This document shows, in pieces, positions 44,001 through 53,702 of a stretch of DNA of 64,000 bases. The notes below the pieces were generated by a model. The model was not told the origin of the DNA. It saw nothing but the letters and a program-made list of their open reading frames with translations, and made no database searches. The stretch is from CAYSPT01 sp964432985 (GTDB lineage: Bacteria; Muiribacteriota; CAYSPT01), in contig CAYSPT010000004.1 of the NCBI GenBank assembly GCA_964432985.1, positions 62,001 through 126,000 on the forward strand. Reading direction: 5' to 3'. The translations under genes and the position numbers were made by a program. The first letter of the stretch is position 1, and each line of letters begins with the position of its first letter.

Positions 44001-44894
44001 CTATCGATCCTTGATCTTGCGTAAAAGTAGCTCCGCACGCGGATGAAGCAGAAAGTGCCGGATTTTAGGCTCGAGAGGTTTCGGGTGACTGCGTTTGAAT
44101 TTCTCATCGAGATTTTCTTTCACCTGACTCCCGTTAAAGAGGCGGAATTCCGTCTCGGACATGTTCCTGACATCGTCGAACATCGTTTCTATCTGCTCGC
44201 GTACACCTTCCAGTGAAACATCGTACCTCCCGGCCGCTTTGTTTTCATAACGTTTATAGACCCGATCAATCATCTTTCCCTTGTGCTCGAGATACATATC
44301 GTCCGGTATCTGGCGCAGACGTTCGAGCATTTTCTTAGGTCCTTCGCCGCCGCTCTGACCTACCCGCAGCGGATTGATCTCGTTTTGCGGTGGAATAACG
44401 CACGCCTGGTAATGCTCGACGATTACCTTCTGACTGTCGTTGAGAACCTGTTCAGCTTCTTTACCCAGGACACTTAGCTTATCCTGGATCCCGGCCCGTG
44501 TCTCGATAATTCCACGCTCGGTCCGAACCGCCAGGTGAGATACCCGTTCCTGTGGAGCGTCCCCTGCAATAAGCGCATGGCGCAGGGCTTTGAAAGATTC
44601 TTTACTCTTATCCGCCCGGGTAAGCAGCTTCGCCTGTGTTGCTTCAAGTAGCGCCTGGCGGCGCTGGTGCAAATCCAGCAGTTGATCTATCTGGTCTTCA
44701 GTTAGATACAGAACATTCAGCAAATTGAGAATCACTATATCCTGTTTGAGCTCTTCGAGTTCCCGCAAATCGGGATTCTCCATCAGACCTTCAACCTGTG
44801 GGAAAGCCTTGGCCACGCCGGCGCTCATCACTACGGCCAGTACCGTCAGAATGACAGTCAAAGATACGCGCTTGCACCTGTGGTTGCGCTCCAT
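44001..44894 (-). CDS. Secreted LTxxQ-type protein, paralogue C
   Basis: A 297-residue protein with a signal peptide (residues 1-30, VAKAF). LTEDQ at 64-68 lies in NLLNVLYLTEDQIDQLLDLHQRR; then KALRHALIAG, EHYQACVIPPQNEINPLRVGQ with the only mature Cys (165), GVSLEGVREQI and MSETEFRLF. The start at 44894 (ATG) is one choice; a GTG at 44900 has better SD spacing. Upstream is a 261-bp gap with the carbamate kinase promoter. Function unknown. Confidence 0.75.
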   Translation of the reverse strand: MERNHRCKRVSLTVILTVLAVVMSAGVAKAFPQVEGLMENPDLRELEELKQDIVILNLLNVLYLTEDQIDQLLDLHQRRQALLEATQAKLLTRADKSKESFKALRHALIAGDAPQERVSHLAVRTERGIIETRAGIQDKLSVLGKEAEQVLNDSQKVIVEHYQACVIPPQNEINPLRVGQSGGEGPKKMLERLRQIPDDMYLEHKGKMIDRVYKRYENKAAGRYDVSLEGVREQIETMFDDVRNMSETEFRLFNGSQVKENLDEKFKRSHPKPLEPKIRHFLLHPRAELLLRKIKDR

Positions 44895-45051
44895 GTTCAC
44901 ACTCGTCACCTCTTTCAGCGTCAAGTCTCAATGCATAGACGCCCGCCTCACTATATTTATTCAAAAGAAAGTGAGTTTCAGTCCCTCGTCCTTTCTGCAC
45001 TTTCATGTCAGAGGGTGTGAAAGGTGACTTCCTGCAAACCGGTGGCGCTGC

Positions 45052-45081
45052 TTGACTATAGTTATTATATATCTATATAAT
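45052..45081 (+). promoter_or_regulatory. Promoter of the carbamate kinase gene
   Basis: TTGACT (45052-45057) and TATAAT (45076-45081), 18 bp apart, in an AT-rich stretch 75 bp before the ATG. Confidence 0.75.
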
Positions 45082-45155
45082 GGCCGTGTTGGATTTAAAG
45101 CTATCGGTATACAAAACGAGGCCAAATGGGTGCCTCCGGGAGAGGTGGATCAGAA

Positions 45156-46097
45156 ATGGGTAAAGTCGCAGTTGTAGCGGTGGGTGGTAATTCGTTGATA
45201 AAAGATAAAGCGCACCAGTCGGTCAAGGATCAATATGCTGCCGCCTGTGAAACGGTAAAGCACATCGTCAAGATGATTAAAGCCGGCTATGAAGTCGTCA
45301 TCACCCACGGAAACGGGCCCCAGGTCGGTTTCATTCTACTCAGGTCGGAGGCGGCGAGAAATACCATTCACCCGGTGCCCATGGATTCCGCCGGAGCGGA
45401 CACCCAGGGCGCCATCGGGTACAATATCCAGCAGGCGCTGGCCAACGAATTCAGGCGTCTCGATATCGACAAGCAAGCAGCCACCGTGGTGACGCAGGTC
45501 CTTGTGGACCGCAACGATCAAGCGTTTTCCGTACCCTCCAAGCCTATCGGCCAGTTCTATACGCAGGCGGAAGCGGATGACCGGGCCGCATCCGACGGAT
45601 GGGACATAAAGGAAGACGCCGGGCGGGGCTGGCGGCGGGTAGTGGCTTCCCCGCGCCCTATTAAGATCATTGAACTCGATGCGATCAAGGCCCTTATCGA
45701 AAAAGGTATCGTTGTCGTGGCCGTCGGTGGAGGCGGGATACCCGTTGTCCAACTGGATAACGGCGATCTGGAGGGTGTGGCGGCAGTCATTGACAAGGAC
45801 TTTGCCTCGAGCCTGCTGGCCAGGCTGATACAGGCCGACGTGTTCGTCATCTCCACCGCCGTTGAGAAAATCAGCATCAACTTCGGCACACCGGATGAAA
45901 AGCCCATCGACCACATGACCGTGGCCGAGGCTAAACAATATATGGACGAAGGGCATTTTGCCCCCGGCAGCATGCTTCCCAAAATCAAGGCAGTTATCGA
46001 GTTTCTGGAAAACGGCGGCGAGAAGGCCATCGTCACCTGCCCGGAGAAGATTGAAGATGCCGTTTTAGGGAAGACCGGGACCCACATCGTGCCCTGA
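45156..46097 (+). CDS. arcC: Carbamate kinase
   Basis: A 313-residue amino-acid-kinase-fold enzyme: carbamoyl phosphate + ADP to ATP + carbamate. VVAVGGNSLI at the N-terminus, THGNGPQVGFIL, VVAVGGGGIPV, VIDKDFASSLLA and KIKAVIEFLENGG match the family. Arginine deiminase or carbamoyltransferase genes are not in the window. AGAGGTGGA lies before the ATG at 45156; the start at 45126 has no SD. Confidence 0.92.
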   Translation: MGKVAVVAVGGNSLIKDKAHQSVKDQYAAACETVKHIVKMIKAGYEVVITHGNGPQVGFILLRSEAARNTIHPVPMDSAGADTQGAIGYNIQQALANEFRRLDIDKQAATVVTQVLVDRNDQAFSVPSKPIGQFYTQAEADDRAASDGWDIKEDAGRGWRRVVASPRPIKIIELDAIKALIEKGIVVVAVGGGGIPVVQLDNGDLEGVAAVIDKDFASSLLARLIQADVFVISTAVEKISINFGTPDEKPIDHMTVAEAKQYMDEGHFAPGSMLPKIKAVIEFLENGGEKAIVTCPEKIEDAVLGKTGTHIVP

Positions 46098-46171
46098 ACC
46101 GAATAAGAAGTGGTGATACTATCAAAGCACAAGGTTCGTTTTCTGATGATTTATACTCCGCTGCCCGAGAG

Positions 46172-47521
46172 GTGACGGAGTCCTACCGTTCACGATGCGA
46201 TTACCTGGAAGTGCGCCTGCAGCGTAAAAAGTCCAACAGTCTGTCCATCGCTACCCGCGAGGTGGACACTATACAGGAGAAACTGGACTCGGGCGGCTGC
46301 GTGCGCGCTCTGAAGGACGGGGCGTGGGGATTCTCCAGCTTTACCGATCCAAACAGTCTCAAGCGGGCAGCCGAGGATGCCTTTCAGATGGCCAGGGCCG
46401 TGGGTGGGGGGACCGTCAAACTGGCCGAGGTGGAACCAGTGGTGGCGAATTTTCGCTCCGATATCATCACCGACCCGTTCCAGGTACCGCTGAAGGAGAA
46501 GCTGGATCTGCTCTGGAGATACAACGACATCCTTCTCTCCAAATCCGGTAACACCTGGAACTCTCGTCTCAGTTATTTCGACTCAAAAATAGATTTGCTG
46601 TTCGTCAACACAGACGGTACCTGCATCGAGCAGCATAAGATAGATATCGGATTCGCCGCGGTTGCCATGGTGACCCAGGACGGGCAGACGCAGAGCTCAC
46701 ACGTGTCCCATGGAAGCTCCAACGACTACGCGGTGGTTCTGGGACTCGAGGATGAGATCAGCAAGGCCGTAGCGACTGCTGAAGCACTGCTGGCCGCCCC
46801 CTCGGCAAAAGGAGGGATGACCACCGTTATCTGCGATCCGAAGCTCAGCGGTGTCTTCGTTCACGAAGCCTTTGGACACACCTCCGAAGCGGACCACACC
46901 TACAAGGACCCCGAACTCAGGAAGATAATGAAAATCGGAGCGGTGTTCGGCTCTCCGGTACTCAACATCTACGATACCGGGCTCTCCGTGGGCAACAGGG
47001 GGCATGTTCCTTTCGACGATGAAGGTCTCCAGGCCGGCACGACTTACCTCATCAAGGACGGCGTGCTGGTCGGGCGGCTGCACACCCGTGAGACCGCCGC
47101 CAAGATGAACGAAGCGACAACCGGTAATGCCCGGGCCCTCAATTTCCGCCATCCTCCAATCTGCCGGATGCGCAATACCTGTATCGAACAGGGAAGCACC
47201 TCGCCCGAGGACATGATTGCCGCCACCAAGGACGGAATCTACGCCCTGGACGCTCACGGGGGAATAGGCGGTGAGAACTTCACCTTCACCGCCGCTCACG
47301 GGTACGCCATTAGAAACGGCAAGGTCTGTGAGCTGCTCAAGAACATCAAGATCATGGGAAACCTGTTCAAGACCCTCAAAGAGATTGACGCTATCGGTAA
47401 CGATTTCGAAACCATGGGAGGAGCGTCCGGGTGCGGTAAGGGCGGGCAGTTCCCCCTGGGTGTAGGGCTTTCCTCGCCCCACATACGAATACGCAACGTG
47501 CTGGTAGGAGGTGGCCAATGA
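46172..47521 (+). CDS. tldD: TldD metalloprotease subunit
   Basis: A 449-residue TldD protein with the zinc motif HEAFGH (231-236, HExxxH) and GHTSEAD. TldD and TldE form a heterodimer that degrades or trims peptides, for example in microcin or pantocin maturation. It overlaps the tldE ATG by 4 bp. The N-terminus is unclear: the GTG at 46172 gives MTESYRSRCDYLEVRL. Homology seems to extend upstream (FSDDLYSAARE, 46139-46171) with no ATG, GTG or TTG there, only an ATC at 46121 behind GTGGTG. Confidence 0.9.
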   Translation: MTESYRSRCDYLEVRLQRKKSNSLSIATREVDTIQEKLDSGGCVRALKDGAWGFSSFTDPNSLKRAAEDAFQMARAVGGGTVKLAEVEPVVANFRSDIITDPFQVPLKEKLDLLWRYNDILLSKSGNTWNSRLSYFDSKIDLLFVNTDGTCIEQHKIDIGFAAVAMVTQDGQTQSSHVSHGSSNDYAVVLGLEDEISKAVATAEALLAAPSAKGGMTTVICDPKLSGVFVHEAFGHTSEADHTYKDPELRKIMKIGAVFGSPVLNIYDTGLSVGNRGHVPFDDEGLQAGTTYLIKDGVLVGRLHTRETAAKMNEATTGNARALNFRHPPICRMRNTCIEQGSTSPEDMIAATKDGIYALDAHGGIGGENFTFTAAHGYAIRNGKVCELLKNIKIMGNLFKTLKEIDAIGNDFETMGGASGCGKGGQFPLGVGLSSPHIRIRNVLVGGGQ

Positions 47522-48885
47522 GCATGGACCTGGAAAAACTGCTGACTGCGCTGAAACGCGAAACTGACCATTGTGAAATTTTCCTGCACGAGACCCAGAG
47601 CCTCTCCATGTCCATGGAACAGGGAAGCCCCAAAATGAGCACCACCACCCGGGATTCCGGCCTGGCGGTCAGGGTGTTGAAAGAAGGCAAACTGGGATTC
47701 GCCGTATTCTCTCTGCCCGTCGAACCCAATGAGGTGGTCAAATCGGTGGTGGAAGTGGCCGAAATTGGAAAAACCACCAACCTGGCTTTTGCACCGCCGC
47801 CCCTGCAGGGGTACCCCGAAGCTCCAGGGATTCCGGAAGAGGTAGATGATCTTGCCGCTACCGAAGAGGTCACCGACCGGTCCATGGCGGTGCTGACGCG
47901 GGCGTCTGAAAAGATAAAGAAATACGACGCCAACGTCATAGGCAAAGCCAGTATCGGACGAGAAATACACCGGGTCCGCATTCTCAACAGCCTGGGAGTC
48001 AACGTGGGATATGCCAAAACCCTCCACACCTTCGGGGTGGTGGGGACCATCACCGAAAACCACAGCACCTTTCACTGGGTACGGGGATATAACAAGACCA
48101 GTCCCGACTTCGATGCCGATGCCATTACCGAGAGCCTCATCCAGGAATGCCGTATAGGGCGCCCGGTGGCTACCATCAAGAGCAGTGTGATGCCGGTGGT
48201 TCTCGATCCCTGCGCCACCGCCGACGTAATCACCTGCTTCCTGGCCGGGATCAACGGCACCAGCGTGGCCAGGGGTTTCTCCCCCCTGGTGGGGAAACGG
48301 GGAGAACAGATTTTCAACGACAAGTTGACCATCGTCGACGACCCGTTTTTTCTGGATGCTATCGACACGGCACCCACCGACGACGAAGGCACTCCGTGCT
48401 CCAGGACCGTTCTGGTTGAAAACGGCGTACTGAGAAACTACCTGACGGACCTGAAATCCGCAGCCGACCTCGGGGAGCTGCCCTCAACCGGCAATGGGCT
48501 TCGCAACAAGTCGCTCATGGGATGGAAAGAGTACTCGGTGGTACCGCATCCCAAGGCCACCACACTGGTTATCGAAGCCGGAGATGTCTCCTACCAGGAC
48601 ATGCTGGCCGACCTGGACGAGGGACTATTGATCTACACCGTGCCCGACGTCTTCCAGGGAAATATCATCAACGGCAACTTCACCGGGTCCATTTTCTTTG
48701 GTCTTTTGTACCGCAAGGGGAAACCGGTGGGACGGGTCAACGGCGCGGGTATCTCCGGGAACATCTACGATGTCTTTAAGGATAACCTTGTGGCCCTGTC
48801 AAAGGAAGAAGATTTCGCCAACATGCACTCCAATATGGTGGCTCCGCATATCTTCCTTAAAGACATCAACGTGATCGCGCAATAA
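47518..48885 (+). CDS. tldE: TldE/PmbA-like subunit
   Basis: A 455-residue TldE protein without the HExxxH motif, the non-catalytic partner of TldD. NGTSVARGFSPLVGKRGEQIF, DEGTPCSRTVLVENGVL, QGNIINGNFTG and RVNGAGISGNIYDV match. Translationally coupled to tldD by ATGA. Confidence 0.9.
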   Translation: MSMDLEKLLTALKRETDHCEIFLHETQSLSMSMEQGSPKMSTTTRDSGLAVRVLKEGKLGFAVFSLPVEPNEVVKSVVEVAEIGKTTNLAFAPPPLQGYPEAPGIPEEVDDLAATEEVTDRSMAVLTRASEKIKKYDANVIGKASIGREIHRVRILNSLGVNVGYAKTLHTFGVVGTITENHSTFHWVRGYNKTSPDFDADAITESLIQECRIGRPVATIKSSVMPVVLDPCATADVITCFLAGINGTSVARGFSPLVGKRGEQIFNDKLTIVDDPFFLDAIDTAPTDDEGTPCSRTVLVENGVLRNYLTDLKSAADLGELPSTGNGLRNKSLMGWKEYSVVPHPKATTLVIEAGDVSYQDMLADLDEGLLIYTVPDVFQGNIINGNFTGSIFFGLLYRKGKPVGRVNGAGISGNIYDVFKDNLVALSKEEDFANMHSNMVAPHIFLKDINVIAQ

Positions 48886-48915
48886 ATAGCGAGCAGTAAA
48901 TAGAAGGCGCATATT

Positions 48916-51180
48916 ATGGCAGCGACTGGCAGTTCATCCTGGAAATCGAAACTACCGCAGTGGATGATTTTTTCAAATATCCAGGGAGATATCTCCGGCG
49001 GTCTGGCTGTGGCTATGATGGCGCTCCCGGGCAATATCATCTACGGTCTGATTGCCTTCAGCGCCCTGGGACCGGAGTTCTCTGGAAAGGCCATCCTGGC
49101 CGGGATCTACTCCTCGGTATTCGCCGGATTCTTCGCGGCCATTTTCGGTGGTACACCCGGGATGATAGCCGGCCCGCGTGCGTCCACGGTGCTGGTTTTC
49201 GGCTCCGTAATCGGTCAGCTGCTGTCCATGCAGTATTTCGGAGCAATAAATGAGGATAAGCTGTCGGTGCTGATCGCCCTCGGATTTGCAACTGTGCTGC
49301 TCAGCGGTGTTATCCAGATCTTGTTCGGACTCCTCAACCTGGGCCGATTAGTGAAGTATATCTCGTTTCCGGTAATCGCCGGGATTCTCAACGGCACGGC
49401 CCTTATCGTGGTCAGGAAATCTCTCTGGGGCTGTCTGGGCATATCACAGAGACCCGTTTTCTGGGAGATATTCGCCCACCTTGACGAAACCAAACCCTTG
49501 ATTTTCTTCGTGGCGATCATCTCCGTCATCCTGCGGATCAAGGCTAAAAAACTGATTCCCAAAGTGCCCGGAGGACTTCTGGGCCTGCTGGGAGGAACGG
49601 GGTTGTACTACCTGTTGAGCTCACTGGGATATAAAGATGGGATAGGTGGTACTCTCGGAACGGTTCCTTCAGCCATACCCTCGCCCCGGTACCTGTTCGA
49701 ATTCTGCAGGATTTTGCCGGAAAATCTCTACTGGCAGTTCCTTCCGGTAGTGGCCACAGGAGCTCTGACCATTGCCATTTTAAGCTCTATCGAATCTCTC
49801 CTGGCAATGCTGACCATGCAGAACCTGACCAATGAGCGCGCCGGGGGTAACCGGGAGCTTATCGGCCAGGGAATCGGCAATGTCATGAACGCGTTTTTCG
49901 GCGCTATACCCGCCGGTGGAGCGGCCGCCAGAGTTACGGTGAACTTCAACGCCGGCGGACGCACCCGGTTGTCCGGGGTGGTCTTCAGCCTGTTGTCCCT
50001 GCTGCTCGTCCTTTTCGGCGCTCCCCTGATCGGCCACATCCCCATGGCAGTCACCTCGGGAATGTCCCTGGTGGTGGCCTGGCTGGTGCTCGACAAATGG
50101 AGCCTGAAACTGATAAGCGGCGTGTTCAGGAAAGACCTCAAGAACCGCCGGGAAATCATCATGAATATCGCCATCATTTTCATAGTGACGTTTGCCGTCC
50201 TGTACTTCAACTTAATCGTGGCGGTGGGTCTGGGTATCGTGCTCTCCATCATCATGTTCGTGGAACAAATGAGCAAATCGCTGGTCAGACGCATATTCAG
50301 GGGGGGCAAGATCCTCTCCAAAAAGCAACGGTTTATCAGTGTACTCAGACTGCTCAATACCCACGGCAGAAAGATAGCCGTAATCGAACTGGAAGGGGTC
50401 ATTTTCTTCGGTGCCACCGACAGTCTTTTCGTTGAAATCGACGGGTTAGTCGAGCAAGACATCCTGTATCTTATCCTGGACATGAAGCGGGTTACCAGTA
50501 TCGACGTGTCGGGAGCCCGGGTGCTGCAACAGATTTACTGGCAGCTGGCGGGGAAAAATATCCAGCTGGTGTTCGGTTATCTTCACGAAGATAGCAATCT
50601 CTTCTTTTTTCTCAAAGATATGAGGATGATTGAGAAAATCGGACGGCAGTACTTTTTTAATAACACCGACACCGCCCTGGAGTATTGCGAGGATAAATTG
50701 ATTGAACGGGTTGCCGGGGATCAGCTGAAAGGAGATAAGTTCGTCCTGCAGGATTTTCTCGGTATTGTCAGGGGGAACTACGGAATAGCCATCCGGATGA
50801 TCGATTATGTTGAACAGGTACATTTCAAGGCCGGAGATTTTATTGTCAAACAGGGTGATCCGGGTGATGCCGCATTCATCATCTCCAAAGGTCTCGCAGC
50901 GGTTATCCTCAATCTTCCGGATACCGAACGGGATATGCGCCTGGTCACGCTTTCTTACGGTACCATGTTCGGAGAAATGACGCTTTTAAACACGGGCACC
51001 CGCTCGGCAACCGTGAAAGCACTTGAAGACACCCTTTGTTTTAAACTCACCACTGACAGCTTTGCAAAGATGCGAAAAAAAGACCCGGACCTGGCTATGG
51101 TGCTCATGGATGCTATCAGCCGGATGCTGGTGGAACGCCTGCGTCAGGCCAACATCACCATCAGCGAACTGGAGCGATAA
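48916..51180 (+). CDS. SulP anion transporter fused to STAS and cyclic-nucleotide-binding domains
   Basis: A 754-residue protein. Residues 15-410 are a SulP transporter (about 12 helices, with GDISGGLAVAMMALP and GGTPGMIAGP). A STAS domain follows (about 460-560: IAVIELEGVIFFGATDS, LDMKRVTSIDVSGARVL), then a cNMP-binding domain (about 620-750: AGDFIVKQGDPGDAAFIISKG, FGEMTLLNTGTRSATV). The conserved substrate-binding and STAS phosphosites are only partly clear. It probably imports an anion such as bicarbonate or sulfate under nucleotide control. It follows tldE by 30 bp and ends at a terminator. Confidence 0.82.
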   Translation: MAATGSSSWKSKLPQWMIFSNIQGDISGGLAVAMMALPGNIIYGLIAFSALGPEFSGKAILAGIYSSVFAGFFAAIFGGTPGMIAGPRASTVLVFGSVIGQLLSMQYFGAINEDKLSVLIALGFATVLLSGVIQILFGLLNLGRLVKYISFPVIAGILNGTALIVVRKSLWGCLGISQRPVFWEIFAHLDETKPLIFFVAIISVILRIKAKKLIPKVPGGLLGLLGGTGLYYLLSSLGYKDGIGGTLGTVPSAIPSPRYLFEFCRILPENLYWQFLPVVATGALTIAILSSIESLLAMLTMQNLTNERAGGNRELIGQGIGNVMNAFFGAIPAGGAAARVTVNFNAGGRTRLSGVVFSLLSLLLVLFGAPLIGHIPMAVTSGMSLVVAWLVLDKWSLKLISGVFRKDLKNRREIIMNIAIIFIVTFAVLYFNLIVAVGLGIVLSIIMFVEQMSKSLVRRIFRGGKILSKKQRFISVLRLLNTHGRKIAVIELEGVIFFGATDSLFVEIDGLVEQDILYLILDMKRVTSIDVSGARVLQQIYWQLAGKNIQLVFGYLHEDSNLFFFLKDMRMIEKIGRQYFFNNTDTALEYCEDKLIERVAGDQLKGDKFVLQDFLGIVRGNYGIAIRMIDYVEQVHFKAGDFIVKQGDPGDAAFIISKGLAAVILNLPDTERDMRLVTLSYGTMFGEMTLLNTGTRSATVKALEDTLCFKLTTDSFAKMRKKDPDLAMVLMDAISRMLVERLRQANITISELER

Positions 51181-51186
51181 ATGCAA

Positions 51187-51221
51187 TAAAAAAAAGCGGC
51201 CGGTAAGGCCGCCTTTTTTTG
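51187..51221. terminator. Rho-independent terminator
   Basis: AAAAAAAAGCGGCC, loop GGTAA, GGCCGCC and seven T's. It is shared by the converging SulP gene and the hydrogenase cluster and works in both readings. Confidence 0.92.
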
Positions 51222-51240
51222 TTTGCTTATTTCAGCTGCG

Positions 51241-52728
51241 TTACAACGACACTAACGCTGGGGCGAAAGCCAGGCCCGAGGAGAGAATTGACAGCAGCGC
51301 CAGCAGGCACACCACCGAAACCATGAGCGGCGAGCCTTCGTAAGCCCGCGCAAAACGGTTTTTATCTCCCAGGAACGTCCTGGTAAACGCTTTCATCATG
51401 TACATCAGCGTCATGACCGCCACCACTACGGCAATTCCTGCAATCCAGAAGTACCCCGCCTTGATGGCACCCATCACGATATACAGCTTTCCGAAGAACC
51501 CTATAAGCGGCGGTAATCCGGCAATGGATATCCCGCACAATAGGAATGATACCCCGGTCACCGGGAAGTTCTTCATGAGACCTCCCAGCTTTGCGATAGT
51601 GCTTTCTCCCGTCTGATGCTCGATGATACCGGCTGCCAGGAACAGGCCTGATTTTGCCAGTGAGTGGGCTACGATATAGAGCACCGCCCCCATGACACCC
51701 AACTCCAGGTTCAGCGAGAGCCCCAGGAACACATACCCGAGCTGGCTGATGGTTGAGTAGGCCAGCAGGGTCTTGAGGTCCGCGGAGGCCATGGCTGAAG
51801 AAGCAGCGATAAACGCGCTCATCATGGCAATGACCGGAACCACCAGTGCCCACACGGGGGATATCCCGAAAGCAATGACAAACACCCGGAGGAACACGTA
51901 GATGCCAATCTTTTCCACTGCACCGGCTAGCAAGGCTGCTGCCGGATGCGGAGCGGAGCGGTAAGCCGAAGGTACCCAGGTGTGCAGCGGCACCGTGGCC
52001 GACTTGGAGATGATTCCCAGGAAGACCAGCATGAGCATAATGTTGTTGAGCGCGTCGCCGGCGGTGACTTGCCTGGCTAATTCATACAGGTCGAGCGTGT
52101 CATATGTCGCGTACATCATGAGAAAGCCGATGAGCATGAACGATGCACCCGTGAATGTGATAATGAACGCCTTATTTGCTGACTTGACATGCTCTTCTCC
52201 GCGCCAGAACCCGACCAGACGCCAGGTGCAAATGGCAGCGATTTCCCAGAACAGATAAATCCACAGCAGGTTGGCCGAAAATACAACTCCGAGCACGCTT
52301 CCGAGAGCCAGGGCTATCATCGCGTAGTATTCAGCCAGGTTCTTCTTCCCTTCCAGATACGAGAAGGAATAGAGCCCGGTGAGAAAAGCCACCACGGTAA
52401 ATGTCAGGCCCAGCACCACCGAGACCGTGTCAGCCACCAGGTGCAGGTTGAAAAAGCTCGGAAGTTTTACCAGCAGCGTGCTGGCTGACAGCGCGCTGTC
52501 AAAACCAGGGAGTAAGCAATAAACTTTCATCCCTCGGAATACGTCCGGCAACAGCCTTCCCACCAGGAAGATCGGTACAAGCAGTACCAGAAACGTCATT
52601 GCCTGACGTAATGTCTTAGAAATACAGGCCGCCACCCATATCAGCAGAGCACCGACAATCGGGATGAGAATGCTCAGCAGGATGAACCAGTCAACCTTCG
52701 GTGCGGCCAGTTCCAATGTCGTTCCCAT
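51241..52728 (-). CDS. NuoL/M/N-type proton-translocating subunit (last gene of hydrogenase cluster)
   Basis: A 495-residue membrane protein with about 14 helices of the antiporter-like complex I family: ATVPLHTWVPSAYRSAPHPAAALL, AYSTISQLGYVFLGL, HSLAKSGLFLAAG and LPPLIGFFGKLYI. Key Lys and Glu of the proton path are present. It follows a ferredoxin gene by 33 bp on the minus strand. Its position after mnhG resembles the extra MrpD/NuoM-like gene of Mrp-linked group 4 hydrogenases. Confidence 0.82.
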   Translation of the reverse strand: MGTTLELAAPKVDWFILLSILIPIVGALLIWVAACISKTLRQAMTFLVLLVPIFLVGRLLPDVFRGMKVYCLLPGFDSALSASTLLVKLPSFFNLHLVADTVSVVLGLTFTVVAFLTGLYSFSYLEGKKNLAEYYAMIALALGSVLGVVFSANLLWIYLFWEIAAICTWRLVGFWRGEEHVKSANKAFIITFTGASFMLIGFLMMYATYDTLDLYELARQVTAGDALNNIMLMLVFLGIISKSATVPLHTWVPSAYRSAPHPAAALLAGAVEKIGIYVFLRVFVIAFGISPVWALVVPVIAMMSAFIAASSAMASADLKTLLAYSTISQLGYVFLGLSLNLELGVMGAVLYIVAHSLAKSGLFLAAGIIEHQTGESTIAKLGGLMKNFPVTGVSFLLCGISIAGLPPLIGFFGKLYIVMGAIKAGYFWIAGIAVVVAVMTLMYMMKAFTRTFLGDKNRFARAYEGSPLMVSVVCLLALLSILSSGLAFAPALVSL

Positions 52729-52761
52729 GATACGTCTCCTTTACCTCAGCGGATGTACCGA

Positions 52762-53373
52762 TTACTGCCAACCGCCTGAAATGACCGTCCGGGCACGGCA
52801 GTCCTGACACAGGTACCGCAGGATCATGGGTCGCTCCACGATCGTGTCCTTTTCATCGGCAGGTACCCCGGGAAAGCTCTTCTCTACGGCCAGGGACAGT
52901 GTAGGCACGGCGAAGGCCTTGTGCCCAACCTTGCCGGCAACCCATTCGAGATGTTTCTTGCAGCCTATAACAGCACCGCAGCACTCGCACAGAACGAGTT
53001 CCCGTTCCAGCGTCTTCACCGCGTCGTCGGTGTTGAAGACGGCAGTAACGTATTCCGTGCTCATAACTACGCCGGCCTTTTCGCCCTTTTCCTTGGTGAT
53101 GCAATAACGGACGCATTGGGCGCAAAACTGGCAAGCGCCGGCATTGTAGACAACCTTGCGTACCGCTTTACCGGGGGCGGTCACTTCATCTTCTATGGTA
53201 ATCGCGTCGGAGGGACAGGCCTCCGCACACGCTCCACAACCAACACAACTCTGCTCGCTCCAGACGGGAACCCCCTCGTACTCATCCTCAACAGCCGGTT
53301 CACTGGAGGTATAGGGTCCGCCCAACAAAGCGCGTATTGCTTCGCAGAGTTCACGCCACTTTGGTTTCTTCAT
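52762..53373 (-). CDS. Ferredoxin-like 4Fe-4S subunit (NuoI-like)
   Basis: A 203-residue iron-sulfur protein. Two 4Fe-4S motifs, CVGCGACAEACP and CQFCAQCVRYC, lie at about 42-92. A Cys-rich C-terminal part (LCECCGAVIGCKKH, CQDCRA) may bind a further cluster or zinc. It resembles the NuoI/MbhN-type electron carriers of group 4 hydrogenases. ATGA overlap with mnhG. Confidence 0.78.
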   Translation of the reverse strand: MKKPKWRELCEAIRALLGGPYTSSEPAVEDEYEGVPVWSEQSCVGCGACAEACPSDAITIEDEVTAPGKAVRKVVYNAGACQFCAQCVRYCITKEKGEKAGVVMSTEYVTAVFNTDDAVKTLERELVLCECCGAVIGCKKHLEWVAGKVGHKAFAVPTLSLAVEKSFPGVPADEKDTIVERPMILRYLCQDCRARTVISGGWQ

Positions 53374-53702
53374 GTGCTTTCCTTCTCCTCACCGTACTTG
53401 TTGACAACAGATCCCTCCCACAAGGGGATACCGCTCAGGCATGACGCGCGAGCGATGGCGTGAGCGCCAACCGGGTTGGTCAACAACAGGAATACAATGC
53501 ACAGCAGAGCCTTGACTGCCACTCCCGGCTCGGGCAGCAGAATAAGAAAGCAGCCGAGCAGAATACCGCAGGTACCAAGGGTGGTGCACTTTGTTGCCGC
53601 CTGTAAACGATTGTAGACATCCGGAAGTCTTACGAGACCGAGGCAACCGAAGAAATTGAAGAGAACACCGAGGACAATGAATGTGTAACCTATCTCATTC
53701 AT
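53370..53702 (-). CDS. mnhG: Mrp antiporter subunit G-like
   Basis: A 110-residue protein with three hydrophobic segments and GLVRLPDVYNRLQAATKC (MrpG: LPDxYxRLHAxxK). Part of the multi-subunit Na+/H+ antiporter-like module. Eight-base overlap with mnhF and 4-bp with the ferredoxin gene. Confidence 0.85.
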   Translation of the reverse strand: MNEIGYTFIVLGVLFNFFGCLGLVRLPDVYNRLQAATKCTTLGTCGILLGCFLILLPEPGVAVKALLCIVFLLLTNPVGAHAIARASCLSGIPLWEGSVVNKYGEEKEST

